Shown here piece by piece: positions 44,797 to 54,375 of a stretch of 64,000 nucleotides of DNA (its first letter is position 1; the number at the start of each line of letters is the position of its first letter). The DNA lies in assembly GCF_001547935.1 (NCBI RefSeq), contig NZ_AP014636.1:62001-126000 (forward strand). The letters are read 5' to 3'. Below the pieces are notes generated by a model, which saw only the letters and a program-made list of their open reading frames with translations, made no database searches and was not told the DNA's origin. The DNA comes from Vibrio tritonius (GTDB lineage: Bacteria > Pseudomonadota > Gammaproteobacteria > Enterobacterales > Vibrionaceae). The position numbers were made by a program, and so were the translations under genes.

Positions 44797-45373
44797 AATT
44801 GGCTAGTGTTTGGTATAGCTGATCGGCTAGTCGTTTTAATACACCGGGCGCTGGTTTCGTGTGGGCATATGAGCGTAGGCCATAGATACCCATGATAAAA
44901 AACTCACCCAATTGCTGACAGTTTTTGTCTGCCGCAATTTCTTCTCTTTGTTGTGCCAGTTCTAATTGAGTTTGTATGCCATTCTTCCAGATTTGAATGA
45001 TCTGACATACGGCTTGTTCCACTTCATCATCTTGTTGCGAAAACTCACTCAAGGATTTTTGCAGCAAGCAATCTTTGATTTGTTCGCACTCACATTCGCT
45101 GATGATGTGTTCTAAATAGCGACGAAAGCCAGCTAAAATGGTCTCTTCTGCTGAGAATATGCTGGTAAATTCATCTTCTCTATCTTTTGCGTATTGCTCT
45201 AATGCGGCCATGAGTAAGCCGCGCTTATTTTCAAAAGCACAGTAGAGAGAGCCAGGGTGTAAACCTGTAACACGTTTTAAGTCTTGCATACTGGTTTTGT
45301 TATAACCCTTGGCAATGAACTCATTCATCGCCGATTGCAATACTTGTTCTCGATTAAATTCAGCTACTCGCAC
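44795..45373 (-). CDS. TetR-family regulator of the adjacent alkene reductase
   Basis: This 192-residue TetR-type repressor has a helix-turn-helix in KTSMQDLKRVTGLHPGSLYCAF. The ligand domain carries several cysteines (SECECEQIKDCLLQ), which could sense electrophiles as E. coli NemR does; that is inference. It is divergent from a NemA-type enzyme across 167 bp holding two palindromes that fit a TetR operator. Confidence 0.85.
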   Translation of the reverse strand: MRVAEFNREQVLQSAMNEFIAKGYNKTSMQDLKRVTGLHPGSLYCAFENKRGLLMAALEQYAKDREDEFTSIFSAEETILAGFRRYLEHIISECECEQIKDCLLQKSLSEFSQQDDEVEQAVCQIIQIWKNGIQTQLELAQQREEIAADKNCQQLGEFFIMGIYGLRSYAHTKPAPGVLKRLADQLYQTLAN

Positions 45374-45454
45374 TGTATACGTTGCTCCTCGATTCTGATG
45401 GCGCTCATATTACCTTGATTCACAGGCAGTGACAAAGCGAGATGTGAATCTAAT

Positions 45455-45494
45455 TTGAATGATCATTCAAAAAATATCTTGAACGTTCATTCAA
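45455..45494. promoter_or_regulatory. paired TetR-type operators between the regulator and nemA
   Basis: TTGAATGATCATTCAA (45455-45470) is a perfect 16-bp palindrome. TTGAACGTTCATTCAA (45479-45494) is a near copy 24 bp away. They lie between the divergent genes and are the obvious binding sites for the TetR protein. Confidence 0.8.
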
Positions 45495-45540
45495 TAATAG
45501 GTTAGCATGTTTTACATCAACTGAGTTGGGATAAAACATC

Positions 45541-46584
45541 ATGACTAAAGTATTGTTTGAATCTGTGCCGCTTAATGGCACGTTAACGTTAAAAAACCGC
45601 ATAGTAATGGCACCACTTACTCGCTGCATGGCAGACGATAACTTGGTTCCAACGCAAGCGATGGTTGATTATTATGAGCGTCGTGCGGATGCGGGGTTGA
45701 TTATTTCTGAAGCCACGATCATTCGTCCTGATGGTCAAGGTTATCCAAATACCCCTGGTTTATTTACCCAAGCGCAAATTGAAGGCTGGAAGAAAGTTAC
45801 TTCAGCAGTGCACAGCAAAGGCGGCAAAATTTTTGCTCAGTTGTGGCATACCGGGCGCGTGGCTCATCCTGCTTTCTTTGATGGTGAGTATGTCCTTGCA
45901 CCTTCAGCTATTGCGTTTGATGGTACTGTGCCACGTCGTCGTGATTTGGTTTACACCACACCTAAAGCGGCGACGAGTGAAGAGATCGCTCAATTAGTTA
46001 AAGATTATGCTCAAGCTGCGCAAAACGCGATTGATGCAGGTTTTGATGGCGTAGAAATTCACGGTGCAAATGGGTATCTAATCGACCAGTTCTTGCACTT
46101 TGATTCGAACCATCGCCAAGATGAGTTTGGTGAAACACCGGATAACATGGCGCGTTTCCCTCTGCAAGTTGTTGATGCTGTGATCGCCCAAATTGGTGGA
46201 GACCGCACTGGTTTGCGTTTATCTCCAGGGGGTTATGCTCATATGTCTGCTGACTCACGCGATCGCGCTGTATTTGATTACTTATTTGCTGAGTTAGAGA
46301 AACGCTCACTTGCTTATGTTCATGAAGGCATGTTTGATGATTCGATGGAATTCGATTTTCTCGGCGGACGAGTGTCTGAGTACATGCGCAGTCAATACTC
46401 TAAAACCTTGATTGGTGTTGGTGGTTACTCAGCTAAAACTGGCGCTGAAGCTATTGAGGCCGGTAAGTTTGATTTGATTGCAATTGGTCGTCCATTTATT
46501 GCCAACCCAGATTACGTGGCTCGCGTTGAGCAAGGCGAACCAGTAAAAGAATACGATGCAGCAATGTTAGATGAGCTGATCTAA
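45541..46584 (+). CDS. nemA: Old Yellow Enzyme family alkene reductase (NemA-like)
   Basis: The 347-residue flavoenzyme uses FMN and NADPH to reduce activated alkenes, N-ethylmaleimide, nitro-esters and similar electrophiles. Motifs are LKNRIVMAPLTRCMADD at the N-terminus, QLWHTGRVAHP, VEIHGANGYLIDQFL (substrate His/Asn pair), NHRQDEFG and the C-terminal FMN-phosphate region IGVGGYSAKTGAEAIEAGKFDLIAIGRPFIANP (in part). Length is normal. It is divergent from its likely TetR repressor. Confidence 0.92.
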   Translation: MTKVLFESVPLNGTLTLKNRIVMAPLTRCMADDNLVPTQAMVDYYERRADAGLIISEATIIRPDGQGYPNTPGLFTQAQIEGWKKVTSAVHSKGGKIFAQLWHTGRVAHPAFFDGEYVLAPSAIAFDGTVPRRRDLVYTTPKAATSEEIAQLVKDYAQAAQNAIDAGFDGVEIHGANGYLIDQFLHFDSNHRQDEFGETPDNMARFPLQVVDAVIAQIGGDRTGLRLSPGGYAHMSADSRDRAVFDYLFAELEKRSLAYVHEGMFDDSMEFDFLGGRVSEYMRSQYSKTLIGVGGYSAKTGAEAIEAGKFDLIAIGRPFIANPDYVARVEQGEPVKEYDAAMLDELI

Positions 46585-46733
46585 GGTTGCTGTGCGTAGC
46601 GGACTAGCGTCCGAATTATTCGCTTAACCGATTGAGATGACTTATCAAAGAGATTATTGCTGGTCAGTCTCGATAACCTCCACGGCTGAAAAGTATTCGA
46701 AATGGTTGAGAGAATAATGCTTCTCTACGTAAT

Positions 46734-46758
46734 AAAAAGCCTCCGCAAGGAGGCTTTT
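46734..46758. terminator. bidirectional intrinsic terminator
   Basis: AAAAAGCCTCC-GCAA-GGAGGCTTTT between the convergent nemA and phosphosugar mutase genes. Confidence 0.88.
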
Positions 46759-46805
46759 CTTCATTTTTTGCCGGAAAATTGTACCCAAACCCAAGATTAG
46801 GTCGC

Positions 46806-48512
46806 TTAGTTCAAGCTGTGTTGATGCTCTGCGATCAGCATTGCCATTTGTTCTTCAGCTTGCTGTTGAGCTTGCTCAAAACTGAGTTCTGCACCAAATT
46901 CACCGACCACTTCGTAGTAACATTTGAGTTTAGGTTCCGTACCTGAAGGTCGAACAATGACTCTCGCACCACCTTCTAAGTGGTAAACTAATACGTCACT
47001 GGCTGGCATGGCAATCAGCTCTTTATCACCATTAGCAAAGTGACGCTCACACAATTTGTAGTCTTCTGTGACTTCAACTCTACGTCCTGCGATCTCTTTT
47101 GGTGGCTGGTGACGCAGCGTATCACCCACAGGTGGCGATTTTGGATCTAAAGCGATGCTGCGTTGGGCAGTGACATACAAACCATGTTGACGATAGAGAT
47201 CTTCTAACGCATCCCAAACCGTTTTACCCTGCTGCTTTAACTGAGCTGCCAATTGGGCAAAGGCAACCAGTGCGGTTAATCCGTCTTTATCCCAAACCGT
47301 TGTGCCAATGGTGTAGCCCAGCGCTTCTTCATAAGCGAATAGAAACTCATGGTCAGCGGTTTGCTTTTCCATCGCGACATTGGTAAGCCACTTAAAACCG
47401 GTTAGGGTTTGGTAGTACTGTGCACCTTTTGCTTGGGCGATTTTGCTTAATAGGCTTGAAGAGACGATGGTATTTCCCACCAACTTGGTTTTTGCATCGC
47501 AGTTATTTAGCAAATACTCGCCAAATAGAGACCCCACTTGGTCACCCGTCAGCATTTGATAGGTGCCATCGGTTTTACGCGCTGCTACGGCAAAACGGTC
47601 GGCATCTGGGTCATTGGCACAGGCGATATCGGCTTGAGTGTTTTTACCCAATGCCATCACCAAATCCATCGCTCCAGTTTCTTCTGGGTTAGGGAAGTTG
47701 ACGGTTGGGAAGGTGCCGTCAGGCTCTCTTTGCTTAGCAACGCTATGAACCTGAGTGAACCCTGCATCGGCTAATAGGGTTTCTGCCATGTCAGCGCCCA
47801 CGCCATGCATTGCTGTGTAAGCAATAACGAGGTCTTTTGGAGCTGAGTGATTGTTCAGTAACGGTTGCTGATGAGTTGCTTGGCGATACGCTTGGTAATA
47901 CTCATCTTTAAGCCATACCAACAGGCCTTGTTGTTCTGCTTGTTCAAGACCCAGTTGATTGATTGGCTGAGTTGCCGCTACATCAATTGCCGCAGCAATG
48001 CCTGCATCATGAGGTGGAATGATTTGCGCCCCATTTTCCCAGTAAACTTTGAAGCCGTTGTATTCAGGTGGGTTGTGACTCGCGGTGACCACAATGGCGG
48101 CCGCGGCTGAAAAATGCTTTACACCAAAGGCGACAACTGGCGTTGGCGCAACTTTATAAGTGAGATAAACCTTAATGCCATGGGCTGTTAGTACACTTGC
48201 TGCATCTTGAGCAAACTGTTGTGAATCAGGTCGGCCATCGTAGCCAATCACTACACCACGCGTTTTCGCGTTGCTTACTTGTTTAATCAAATAATCCGCT
48301 AACCCAGCAGAGGTTTCTTGAATAACTAAGCGGTTCATACGGTTAGGACCACAACCCACTTTACCACGTAAACCAGCGGTACCAAATTGAAGGCGTGTGT
48401 TGAAACGATCTTCTAGTTCAGCAGTCATCTGTTCTTCAACGAGATACTGCAATTCTTCACGAGTTTTGGGATCAGGGTCTTTCTGTAGCCACTGAGTGAC
48501 ATAACGCATCAT
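46806..48512 (-). CDS. phosphoglucomutase/phosphomannomutase family enzyme
   Basis: The 568-residue alpha-D-phosphohexomutase has TASHNPPEYNG (catalytic phosphoserine), DPDADRF (metal loop), the sugar-binding FAYEEALGY and RPSGTEPKLK (phosphate binding). Its length and an N-terminal extension (WLQKDPDPKTREEL) match the long bacterial PgcA-like phosphoglucomutase group. It likely interconverts glucose-1-phosphate and glucose-6-phosphate. The ATG at 48512, with AAGGTGA upstream, is preferred over a GTG at 48521. Confidence 0.9.
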   Translation of the reverse strand: MMRYVTQWLQKDPDPKTREELQYLVEEQMTAELEDRFNTRLQFGTAGLRGKVGCGPNRMNRLVIQETSAGLADYLIKQVSNAKTRGVVIGYDGRPDSQQFAQDAASVLTAHGIKVYLTYKVAPTPVVAFGVKHFSAAAAIVVTASHNPPEYNGFKVYWENGAQIIPPHDAGIAAAIDVAATQPINQLGLEQAEQQGLLVWLKDEYYQAYRQATHQQPLLNNHSAPKDLVIAYTAMHGVGADMAETLLADAGFTQVHSVAKQREPDGTFPTVNFPNPEETGAMDLVMALGKNTQADIACANDPDADRFAVAARKTDGTYQMLTGDQVGSLFGEYLLNNCDAKTKLVGNTIVSSSLLSKIAQAKGAQYYQTLTGFKWLTNVAMEKQTADHEFLFAYEEALGYTIGTTVWDKDGLTALVAFAQLAAQLKQQGKTVWDALEDLYRQHGLYVTAQRSIALDPKSPPVGDTLRHQPPKEIAGRRVEVTEDYKLCERHFANGDKELIAMPASDVLVYHLEGGARVIVRPSGTEPKLKCYYEVVGEFGAELSFEQAQQQAEEQMAMLIAEHQHSLN

Positions 48513-49043
48513 AAGTGTCACCTTGCTTTGTTAAAGGATTGTATCAGTGTATGTGAATTAGATTATCAATAATGCGCGCGCAATCGATAAACGTTTTGTA
48601 AGCACACATCTTAAGTTAGGTAAACTTGTGTTGCACCCACAAATTTGGTTTTTGTGTTGAGTGAAAGTCGCATAATTATGTGATCTCAAGTGGGATTATT
48701 TCGGCGACTATGGTGTGAAGTTGGCGATACTGGCTTGTGCAAAGCGTTAGGCTCTTTCCGTATAAGTTAAGTTTCTTTGTTTTGTGAAGGTAAAGTAAAA
48801 GTATTTAAGATCAATATCTTAATTCGTATTTTGTTAACGATTTCACCAAGCGATAATGGGTGTAAAATAAAATTTACACAATAAGTTTTTTGTAAACAAA
48901 GTGCTGTTATTGCGTTTTGTAAAAAATAATGCTTGCGATATTTCGGTTAAGTCGATAACTTACAAGGACAGCAGACAGACTGCATGAAGTGATTCATAAC
49001 TCATAAGCGAAATTTCGTAGCGCACAACAGGATGAAGTAAGCG
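48513..49043 (+). other. 530-bp intergenic region with TyrR control of aroG
   Basis: This region lies between the divergent mutase and DAHP synthase genes. Apart from the TyrR box at 48861, it is AT-rich and holds a long leader for aroG with several further TGTAAA-like half-sites (48891 and 48918 areas). I see no small gene or attenuator structure in it. Confidence 0.45.
48861..48878 (+). promoter_or_regulatory. strong TyrR box
   Basis: TGTAAA-ATAAAA-TTTACA is an exact match to the strong TyrR box TGTAAA-N6-TTTACA. It lies 166 bp before the DAHP synthase start and predicts repression or control by TyrR with aromatic amino acids. Confidence 0.85.
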
Positions 49044-50096
49044 ATGTACCAGAACGATGATGTAAAAATTAAACAAATTAAAGAATTATTACCTCCAGTA
49101 GCGGTATTGGAGAAATACCCAGCTACTGATGTTGCTGCTTCTACTACTTTTCAAGCGCGCGAAGCTATTCACCATATTCTTGAAGGAAAAGATGACCGTC
49201 TACTTGTGATCATCGGTCCTTGTTCTATTCACGACACCAAAGCTGCCATTGAGTACGGTAAACGTCTCAAAGGTTTACGTGACGAGTTGGGTGACAAACT
49301 TGAAATTGTGATGCGTGTTTACTTTGAAAAACCTCGTACGACCGTAGGTTGGAAAGGCCTAATTAACGACCCGTATCTTAACGATACTTACGAAATTAAT
49401 GACGGTGTGCGTATTGGTCGTAAGCTTTTGCTTGATTTGACTGATATGGGTATTCCGACGGCAAGCGAATTTTTGGATATGATTACGCCGCAATACCTTG
49501 CAGACTTAATTAGTTGGGGTGCGATTGGTGCTCGTACTACTGAATCGCAAGTACACCGTGAATTGGCTTCTGGTTTATCTTGTCCTGTTGGCTTTAAAAA
49601 TGGTACGGATGGCAACATCAAAATCGCTGCGGATGCAATTCGTTCTGCCGGTTCATCGCACCATTTTCTATCAGTTACCAAGTATGGTCATTCCGCTATT
49701 GTACAAACCAATGGTAACCCATACTGCCACATCATCTTGCGTGGTGGTAAAGAGCCAAACTACAGTGCAGAACATGTTTCCCATGTGAAACAGAAACTGG
49801 AAGAGATCAACTTACCGCAGAAAGTGATGATCGATTTCAGCCATGCAAATAGTTCTAAACAGTACCAACGCCAAATGGTGGTGGCACAAGACGTTGCCGA
49901 CCAACTAAAAGCGGGCGAAGATGCTATCTTCGGCGTGATGATTGAATCTCACCTTGTTGAAGGCCGCCAAGATTTGGAAGAAGGCAAAGAGCTGACTTAC
50001 GGCCAATCGATTACTGATGCCTGTATTGGTTGGGATGATACTGAAAAAGTGCTACGTCAATTAGCAGACGCTGTTGAAGCGCGCCGCAATCGCTAA
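49044..50096 (+). CDS. aroG: 3-deoxy-7-phosphoheptulonate (DAHP) synthase
   Basis: The 350-residue class I DAHP synthase condenses phosphoenolpyruvate with erythrose-4-phosphate to start the shikimate pathway. It shows LLVIIGPCSIHD, VMRVYFEKPRTTVGWKGLINDP, GARTTESQVHRELASGLSCPVGFKNGTDG (in part) and VMIDFSHANSSKQY, all with the usual metal and phosphate ligands. It is AroG/F/H type. Which aromatic amino acid inhibits it cannot be read safely. The TyrR box upstream fits the role, and a terminator follows at 50122. Confidence 0.93.
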   Translation: MYQNDDVKIKQIKELLPPVAVLEKYPATDVAASTTFQAREAIHHILEGKDDRLLVIIGPCSIHDTKAAIEYGKRLKGLRDELGDKLEIVMRVYFEKPRTTVGWKGLINDPYLNDTYEINDGVRIGRKLLLDLTDMGIPTASEFLDMITPQYLADLISWGAIGARTTESQVHRELASGLSCPVGFKNGTDGNIKIAADAIRSAGSSHHFLSVTKYGHSAIVQTNGNPYCHIILRGGKEPNYSAEHVSHVKQKLEEINLPQKVMIDFSHANSSKQYQRQMVVAQDVADQLKAGEDAIFGVMIESHLVEGRQDLEEGKELTYGQSITDACIGWDDTEKVLRQLADAVEARRNR

Positions 50097-50121
50097 TTTC
50101 GTGTAAACCGAATGCCAAGTA

Positions 50122-50159
50122 AAAGGGCTTAGCCATGTTGTGGCTAAGCCCTTTGTTAT
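50122..50159. terminator. intrinsic terminator after aroG
   Basis: AAAGGGCTTAGCCA/TGGCTAAGCCCTTT, a 14-bp stem with a TGTTG loop, followed by GTTATTTTT. It separates the convergent aroG and MATE genes. Confidence 0.88.
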
Positions 50160-50178
50160 TTTTCACTCGAAATAGTAT

Positions 50179-51513
50179 TTATCCAGCGTCTGTTTCATTG
50201 CGGATGATATTGTGTAATGTTCGGCGGTAGATGGTGTATGCAAACATCCCTGCCAGCACGTTACCGCATAAAGCGCCGATAAATAGACCATGTAGTCCAC
50301 CTATTTGTGCTCCTAACCATAAGCAAGGTAGGAAGAAGGCGAATAAACGCAACGCAGAGATAAGTAACGCAACATAGGATTTTCCTAACGCGTTTGATAC
50401 CGACACCATTAACATACAAATACCCAATAAACCTAAACTAAACGGCACGATAGTGAGATGGTAATGGAGGATGTCACGCACTTCTGGTTCGCTTGTCATC
50501 ACATGGGTTAGTGGGTTTGCCAGCAATAAAGAGAGCAAGGCAATGACTAACTGAAAGACAAATATGAACTTAACTGCGATAGAGACTAAGGTACGAATGT
50601 CATCGAGTTTTCGACCACCAAGCAGCCTACCCACCATGGGTGGCATCGACATAGTAAGCGCTAATACGGCAACAATGGAGAAGAATTCATAGCGAGAACC
50701 GAGTGCCCATGCCGCGACTGCTTCTGTGCCAAACGACGCTAATAGTTTTGTTGCTAACATCGAAGAGAGTGGCGGAAGCAACTGGCTGAGCATCGCAGGA
50801 CCCATAATGTGGGCAATATCGGCCATGCTATGCGCGATATTGAGATCGCTCCAATCAAAGCGCATCCAATGGCGTGCCGAGACTTTGGGAGCAACGTAAA
50901 GCACACCTAAACCAAAAGCGATCGCGGTAGCAATCGCAGCGCCATTGATGCCCATATCTAGAGTGAAAATAAACAGGGGATCGAGTATCAGGTTCAGTAC
51001 GCTGGTCACCATCATCATCGACCCTGGTAGCATAGTATTGCCATTGGCTCGGCAGACGCTATAAAGAAAGTACAATACAGCACCAACCCAAGAACTCACT
51101 AGCCACCAAATCCAGTAGCTATCAATAATGGGCAATACGCTTTCAGGGGCTCCAAGCAGGTTCAAAATAGGTTGACGTAGCAAATAGATAATCACGCCAA
51201 AGAGTGCGACCCCGACGCCTCCCATTACAATCACCAACCCACCGAGCTGTTTAGCATAATCGGTTTTACCGGCGCCAATTGCTTTTGCAATGACAGCGGT
51301 GGTAGCAATACCTAAACCAACCTGTAGGCCAATAATGATCATTTGAATGGGCATAGTAAACCCTTGGGCAGCCAAGGGAAGAATACCCAGTTGTCCGATA
51401 AACGCACTGTCTACGAGCTGAAAGCTCATCAAGGATAGTACGCCGAACATCATTGGCCATGTCATATTAAACAACTGTCGGCCAAGTGATAAAGATGTAG
51501 AAGATGTTTGCAT
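50179..51513 (-). CDS. MATE-family multidrug efflux transporter
   Basis: The 444-residue protein has twelve membrane segments in two MATE repeats. The N-terminal half has MTWPMMFGVLSLMSFQLVDSAFIGQLG and the second half begins around the AWALGSRYEFFSIV region. It probably exports cationic drugs or similar compounds with Na+ or H+. Start choice is uncertain: ATG at 51513 gives the usual family N-terminus, while a GTG at 51555 is also in frame. Neither has a strong ribosome-binding site. Confidence 0.86.
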   Translation of the reverse strand: MQTSSTSLSLGRQLFNMTWPMMFGVLSLMSFQLVDSAFIGQLGILPLAAQGFTMPIQMIIIGLQVGLGIATTAVIAKAIGAGKTDYAKQLGGLVIVMGGVGVALFGVIIYLLRQPILNLLGAPESVLPIIDSYWIWWLVSSWVGAVLYFLYSVCRANGNTMLPGSMMMVTSVLNLILDPLFIFTLDMGINGAAIATAIAFGLGVLYVAPKVSARHWMRFDWSDLNIAHSMADIAHIMGPAMLSQLLPPLSSMLATKLLASFGTEAVAAWALGSRYEFFSIVAVLALTMSMPPMVGRLLGGRKLDDIRTLVSIAVKFIFVFQLVIALLSLLLANPLTHVMTSEPEVRDILHYHLTIVPFSLGLLGICMLMVSVSNALGKSYVALLISALRLFAFFLPCLWLGAQIGGLHGLFIGALCGNVLAGMFAYTIYRRTLHNIIRNETDAG

Positions 51514-51834
51514 TCGGGTTCTAATTGCCAGCGTAAAGTAATGAATTATCTGCACTTTCGTTGTTGATCGATGAGTCGTTTATTTGCGATAAACAGACAT
51601 CCAATCGGCGAGCAAGATAATATCTTATTGAATTAGTCAGGTTTTGAGCGCGTATAGTAGCAATCAATGATGCAAAGGGCTATCTCTGTCGCTATGCTCA
51701 AGACTTAGTTTGCAAGATTGTGAGTAGTAATCTGCGAAAAAACAAGCGACTATAATAAAAACGAATCAAACCACGAGTCTTATGCTCAACACTGACTCTA
51801 AGAACCGAAAAATAGGCCGCAAAGGATAATTACA

Positions 51835-52914
51835 ATGGCGACAGATTTACGCAAAGATTGCCACACATTTCTCTCTGGCAATAGTGAACTTACTCCGGCT
51901 GAGCTGTTTACCCAAATGGCGAAGTGGAGTGAGCTACATCATGCCGACCATGACAGCTATGGTGACGGCAAAACCATTGCTCAATTTGAAAAGAAGATTG
52001 CAGATCTTCTCGGTTTTGAAGCCGCTGTGTTCGTTATTTCCGGCACTATGACGCAACCCACCGTTTTACAAATTGCCTGTGATGAGCGACGTTGTCGCAA
52101 TGTGGCACTGCATGACACCAGTCATATTACCCGTCATGAAGGGCAAGGTTATCAGTTGCAGCATCGCTTTAATGTGTTACCGGTTGGCGATCGTTATCGC
52201 CCATGGACAGTGCAAGATTTAAAGGCATGGCCAGATGAAATTGCTGCTGCCGTATATGAGCTTCCGATGCGTGAACTTGGTGGCCAATTACCTGGGTGGA
52301 CGGCATTACAAGAGATCAAACAACACTGTCATAGTGAAAATATCCATCTACACATGGATGGTGCTCGGTTGTGGGAGGCTGCGGCCTTTTATCAGCACAG
52401 CTACGCAGAAATAGCCAATGGTTTTGATTCCGTTTATGTATCGCTTTACAAGGGCATTAATGGTTTGGGTGGCTCGGTGTTGCTCGGTAGTCAAGCTCTG
52501 ATTAATAAGGCTAAAATGTGGTTTCGTCGTCAAGGTGGCAATGTGTTCCACCGCTCGCCTTATGTGATTTCGGCTGCGATGCAGTTTGACCACAGGTTGG
52601 CGCAAATGCCGGCTTTGTTCGAGCGTACTCAACATATTTATCAGATCTTTAATGATTACGACGATTTTGAACTCAATCCTAAACAACCCCAAGCGAATAT
52701 GCTGCACTGGTATTTGCCGATCAGTGTCGAAAAGGCCAATATGCTGCGTGATAAAATGGCGGCGGATTTGGGTATTTGGTTAGGTCACCCACAAAGTGCT
52801 CCTCAGCCTGATCGCAGTTTTATTGAATGGTATGTTGGCGACCGTTTGTTGAATATGACCGATCATGATTTAATTGAAATTTTAGAATGGGTTAACGACC
52901 ATGTGCATGCCTAA
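51835..52914 (+). CDS. threonine-aldolase family PLP enzyme
   Basis: The 359-residue beta-eliminating-lyase fold protein resembles low-specificity L-threonine aldolase, which cleaves threonine to glycine and acetaldehyde. The PLP-binding Lys is in SLYKGINGLGG (Lys206), the cofactor Asp is in HMDGARLWEAA (Asp175), and HDTSHITRHEG carries the aldolase-type His. The N-terminal SYGDGKTI is a variant of the usual GDD segment. It precedes a DUF3820 gene by about 30 bp, probably in an operon. Confidence 0.85.
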   Translation: MATDLRKDCHTFLSGNSELTPAELFTQMAKWSELHHADHDSYGDGKTIAQFEKKIADLLGFEAAVFVISGTMTQPTVLQIACDERRCRNVALHDTSHITRHEGQGYQLQHRFNVLPVGDRYRPWTVQDLKAWPDEIAAAVYELPMRELGGQLPGWTALQEIKQHCHSENIHLHMDGARLWEAAAFYQHSYAEIANGFDSVYVSLYKGINGLGGSVLLGSQALINKAKMWFRRQGGNVFHRSPYVISAAMQFDHRLAQMPALFERTQHIYQIFNDYDDFELNPKQPQANMLHWYLPISVEKANMLRDKMAADLGIWLGHPQSAPQPDRSFIEWYVGDRLLNMTDHDLIEILEWVNDHVHA

Positions 52915-52944
52915 CCGCAATGGCACGTGGTCGAGAGTAAAATT

Positions 52945-53160
52945 ATGTTAGACAAAGAACACATCCTCAAATTAGCTCGCATGCAGATGCCATTTGGTAA
53001 ATATGCAGGGCGCTACTTAATTGATTTACCAGAGGCGTATTTGCTTTGGTTTGATAAAAAAGGGTTTCCTGAAGGTGAACTCGGCGAACTGCTGCAGCTC
53101 TGTTTAGCATTAAAAATCGAAGGATTAGATAGCGTAGTTAAACCGCTTAAACGCATGTAA
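52945..53160 (+). CDS. DUF3820 family small protein
   Basis: The 71-residue protein carries the family signature MPFGKYAGRYLIDLPEAYLLWF, which fits DUF3820 (distantly exonuclease-RNase T neighbour-type domains). Its function is unknown. The ATG at 52945 follows GAGAG; a GTG at 52927 is possible. It is likely co-transcribed with the aldolase gene. Confidence 0.8.
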   Translation: MLDKEHILKLARMQMPFGKYAGRYLIDLPEAYLLWFDKKGFPEGELGELLQLCLALKIEGLDSVVKPLKRM

Positions 53161-53314
53161 ACCGCAATGACTTATTAAGACAAGGCTTATTGAGAATAAA
53201 CTTATGTATTCGTCTTAAATATGCAACAGGTTTTGCTATTGATCTAATTGACTCTTTAACTCGTTAATAAGAATATCTTTCCTGTATCTACAGTGAAACG
53301 AATATTGATACATC

Positions 53315-53348
53315 GCTCGGTGAATGTTTTGTCACCGAGCTTTTTTTT
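53315..53348. terminator. intrinsic terminator
   Basis: GCTCGGTGA/TCACCGAGC with an ATGTTTTG loop is followed by eight Ts. It lies about 155 bp after the DUF3820 gene. Confidence 0.88.
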
Positions 53349-53401
53349 GTCTGACGTTTCAAATTGGGATGATGTGAACCGTATTCATCCAACCGCTCAT
53401 A

Positions 53402-54319
53402 CTATAGTGGGCCTTCAGTGATAAGTTGAGGAAGACGGCTTTTGAGATAGTCGAGAAACAAATTCACTTTTTGCGGCCGTAATTTCTCTTCATTAGCTAA
53501 GAGCGCAACAATGTCGGCACTCGCAAATTGATACTCAGGAAGCAGTTCAACTAACGACCCTTGACGTAGCTCTTCGGTCACATCCCAGTATGAGCGTTGA
53601 ATAATGCCTAGTCCCTGAACCGCCCACTCACGAATAATGTGTCCCACATTACTGGCTAAGCAGGGTCGAATACGAATATTGCTCTCTTCACCTGTGGCAT
53701 GGTGAGTAAAACGCCATAAAGTGGCATCTTCCTGATTTTCTCTAAGTGCAATACAGCGATGGTTGGTCAGATCTTCAGGATGATTGAGGGGCGGCGCTGA
53801 GGCCAAATAGTGAGGAGCTGCCAACAATAAACGACGGTTTTTCACTAATACCACTCGTCTTAATGACGAATCTTTTAAATGGCCGATGTAGAGCAAAATG
53901 TCGGGGCTATTAATCGGATCCCATCGTGGTGATTCGGATAAATTCAGCTCGATTTCTAATTCAGGATAACGCTGTTGGAATTCGCCGATAATTAAGCCGA
54001 CGTGCTTCATACCTAAACCAAAAGGTCCATCAATTCTTAACTTACCAGAAAGGGATTCTTTATGGTGAGCAAGGTCGTCATAAAGAGCGTCAAACCCTGC
54101 CAGTAGCGTTTTTCCTCGCGTGGCGAGCAGCTTTCCTTCTGCGGTTAAGGCAATGGATCGAGCGCTGCGCTCGACTAACGTTACCCCCAGTTTCTGCTCA
54201 ATATGTTGTAGGCGCTGTGAAACGCTCGGTGGAGTCACATTCATTTTTCGCGCCGCTGCCGCTAGGGATGAGCTAGAAGCGATGGTAATAAAAAATGCCA
54301 CTTCCTGTGAGTTAATCAT
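53402..54319 (-). CDS. LysR-family transcriptional regulator
   Basis: The 305-residue LysR-type protein has an N-terminal helix-turn-helix (SSSSLAAAARKMNVTPPSVS, then LEQ/KLGVTLVERSAR) and a C-terminal effector domain. It is divergent from the TSUP-type permease gene across 56 bp, so it may regulate the TSUP-MerR-CMD cluster. The effector is unknown. Confidence 0.86.
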   Translation of the reverse strand: MINSQEVAFFITIASSSSLAAAARKMNVTPPSVSQRLQHIEQKLGVTLVERSARSIALTAEGKLLATRGKTLLAGFDALYDDLAHHKESLSGKLRIDGPFGLGMKHVGLIIGEFQQRYPELEIELNLSESPRWDPINSPDILLYIGHLKDSSLRRVVLVKNRRLLLAAPHYLASAPPLNHPEDLTNHRCIALRENQEDATLWRFTHHATGEESNIRIRPCLASNVGHIIREWAVQGLGIIQRSYWDVTEELRQGSLVELLPEYQFASADIVALLANEEKLRPQKVNLFLDYLKSRLPQLITEGPL

Positions 54320-54375
54320 TAACCATTTCCTTAATGTATGAGTTAATTATGCTTAATTTAACTACATGTTAGCCC

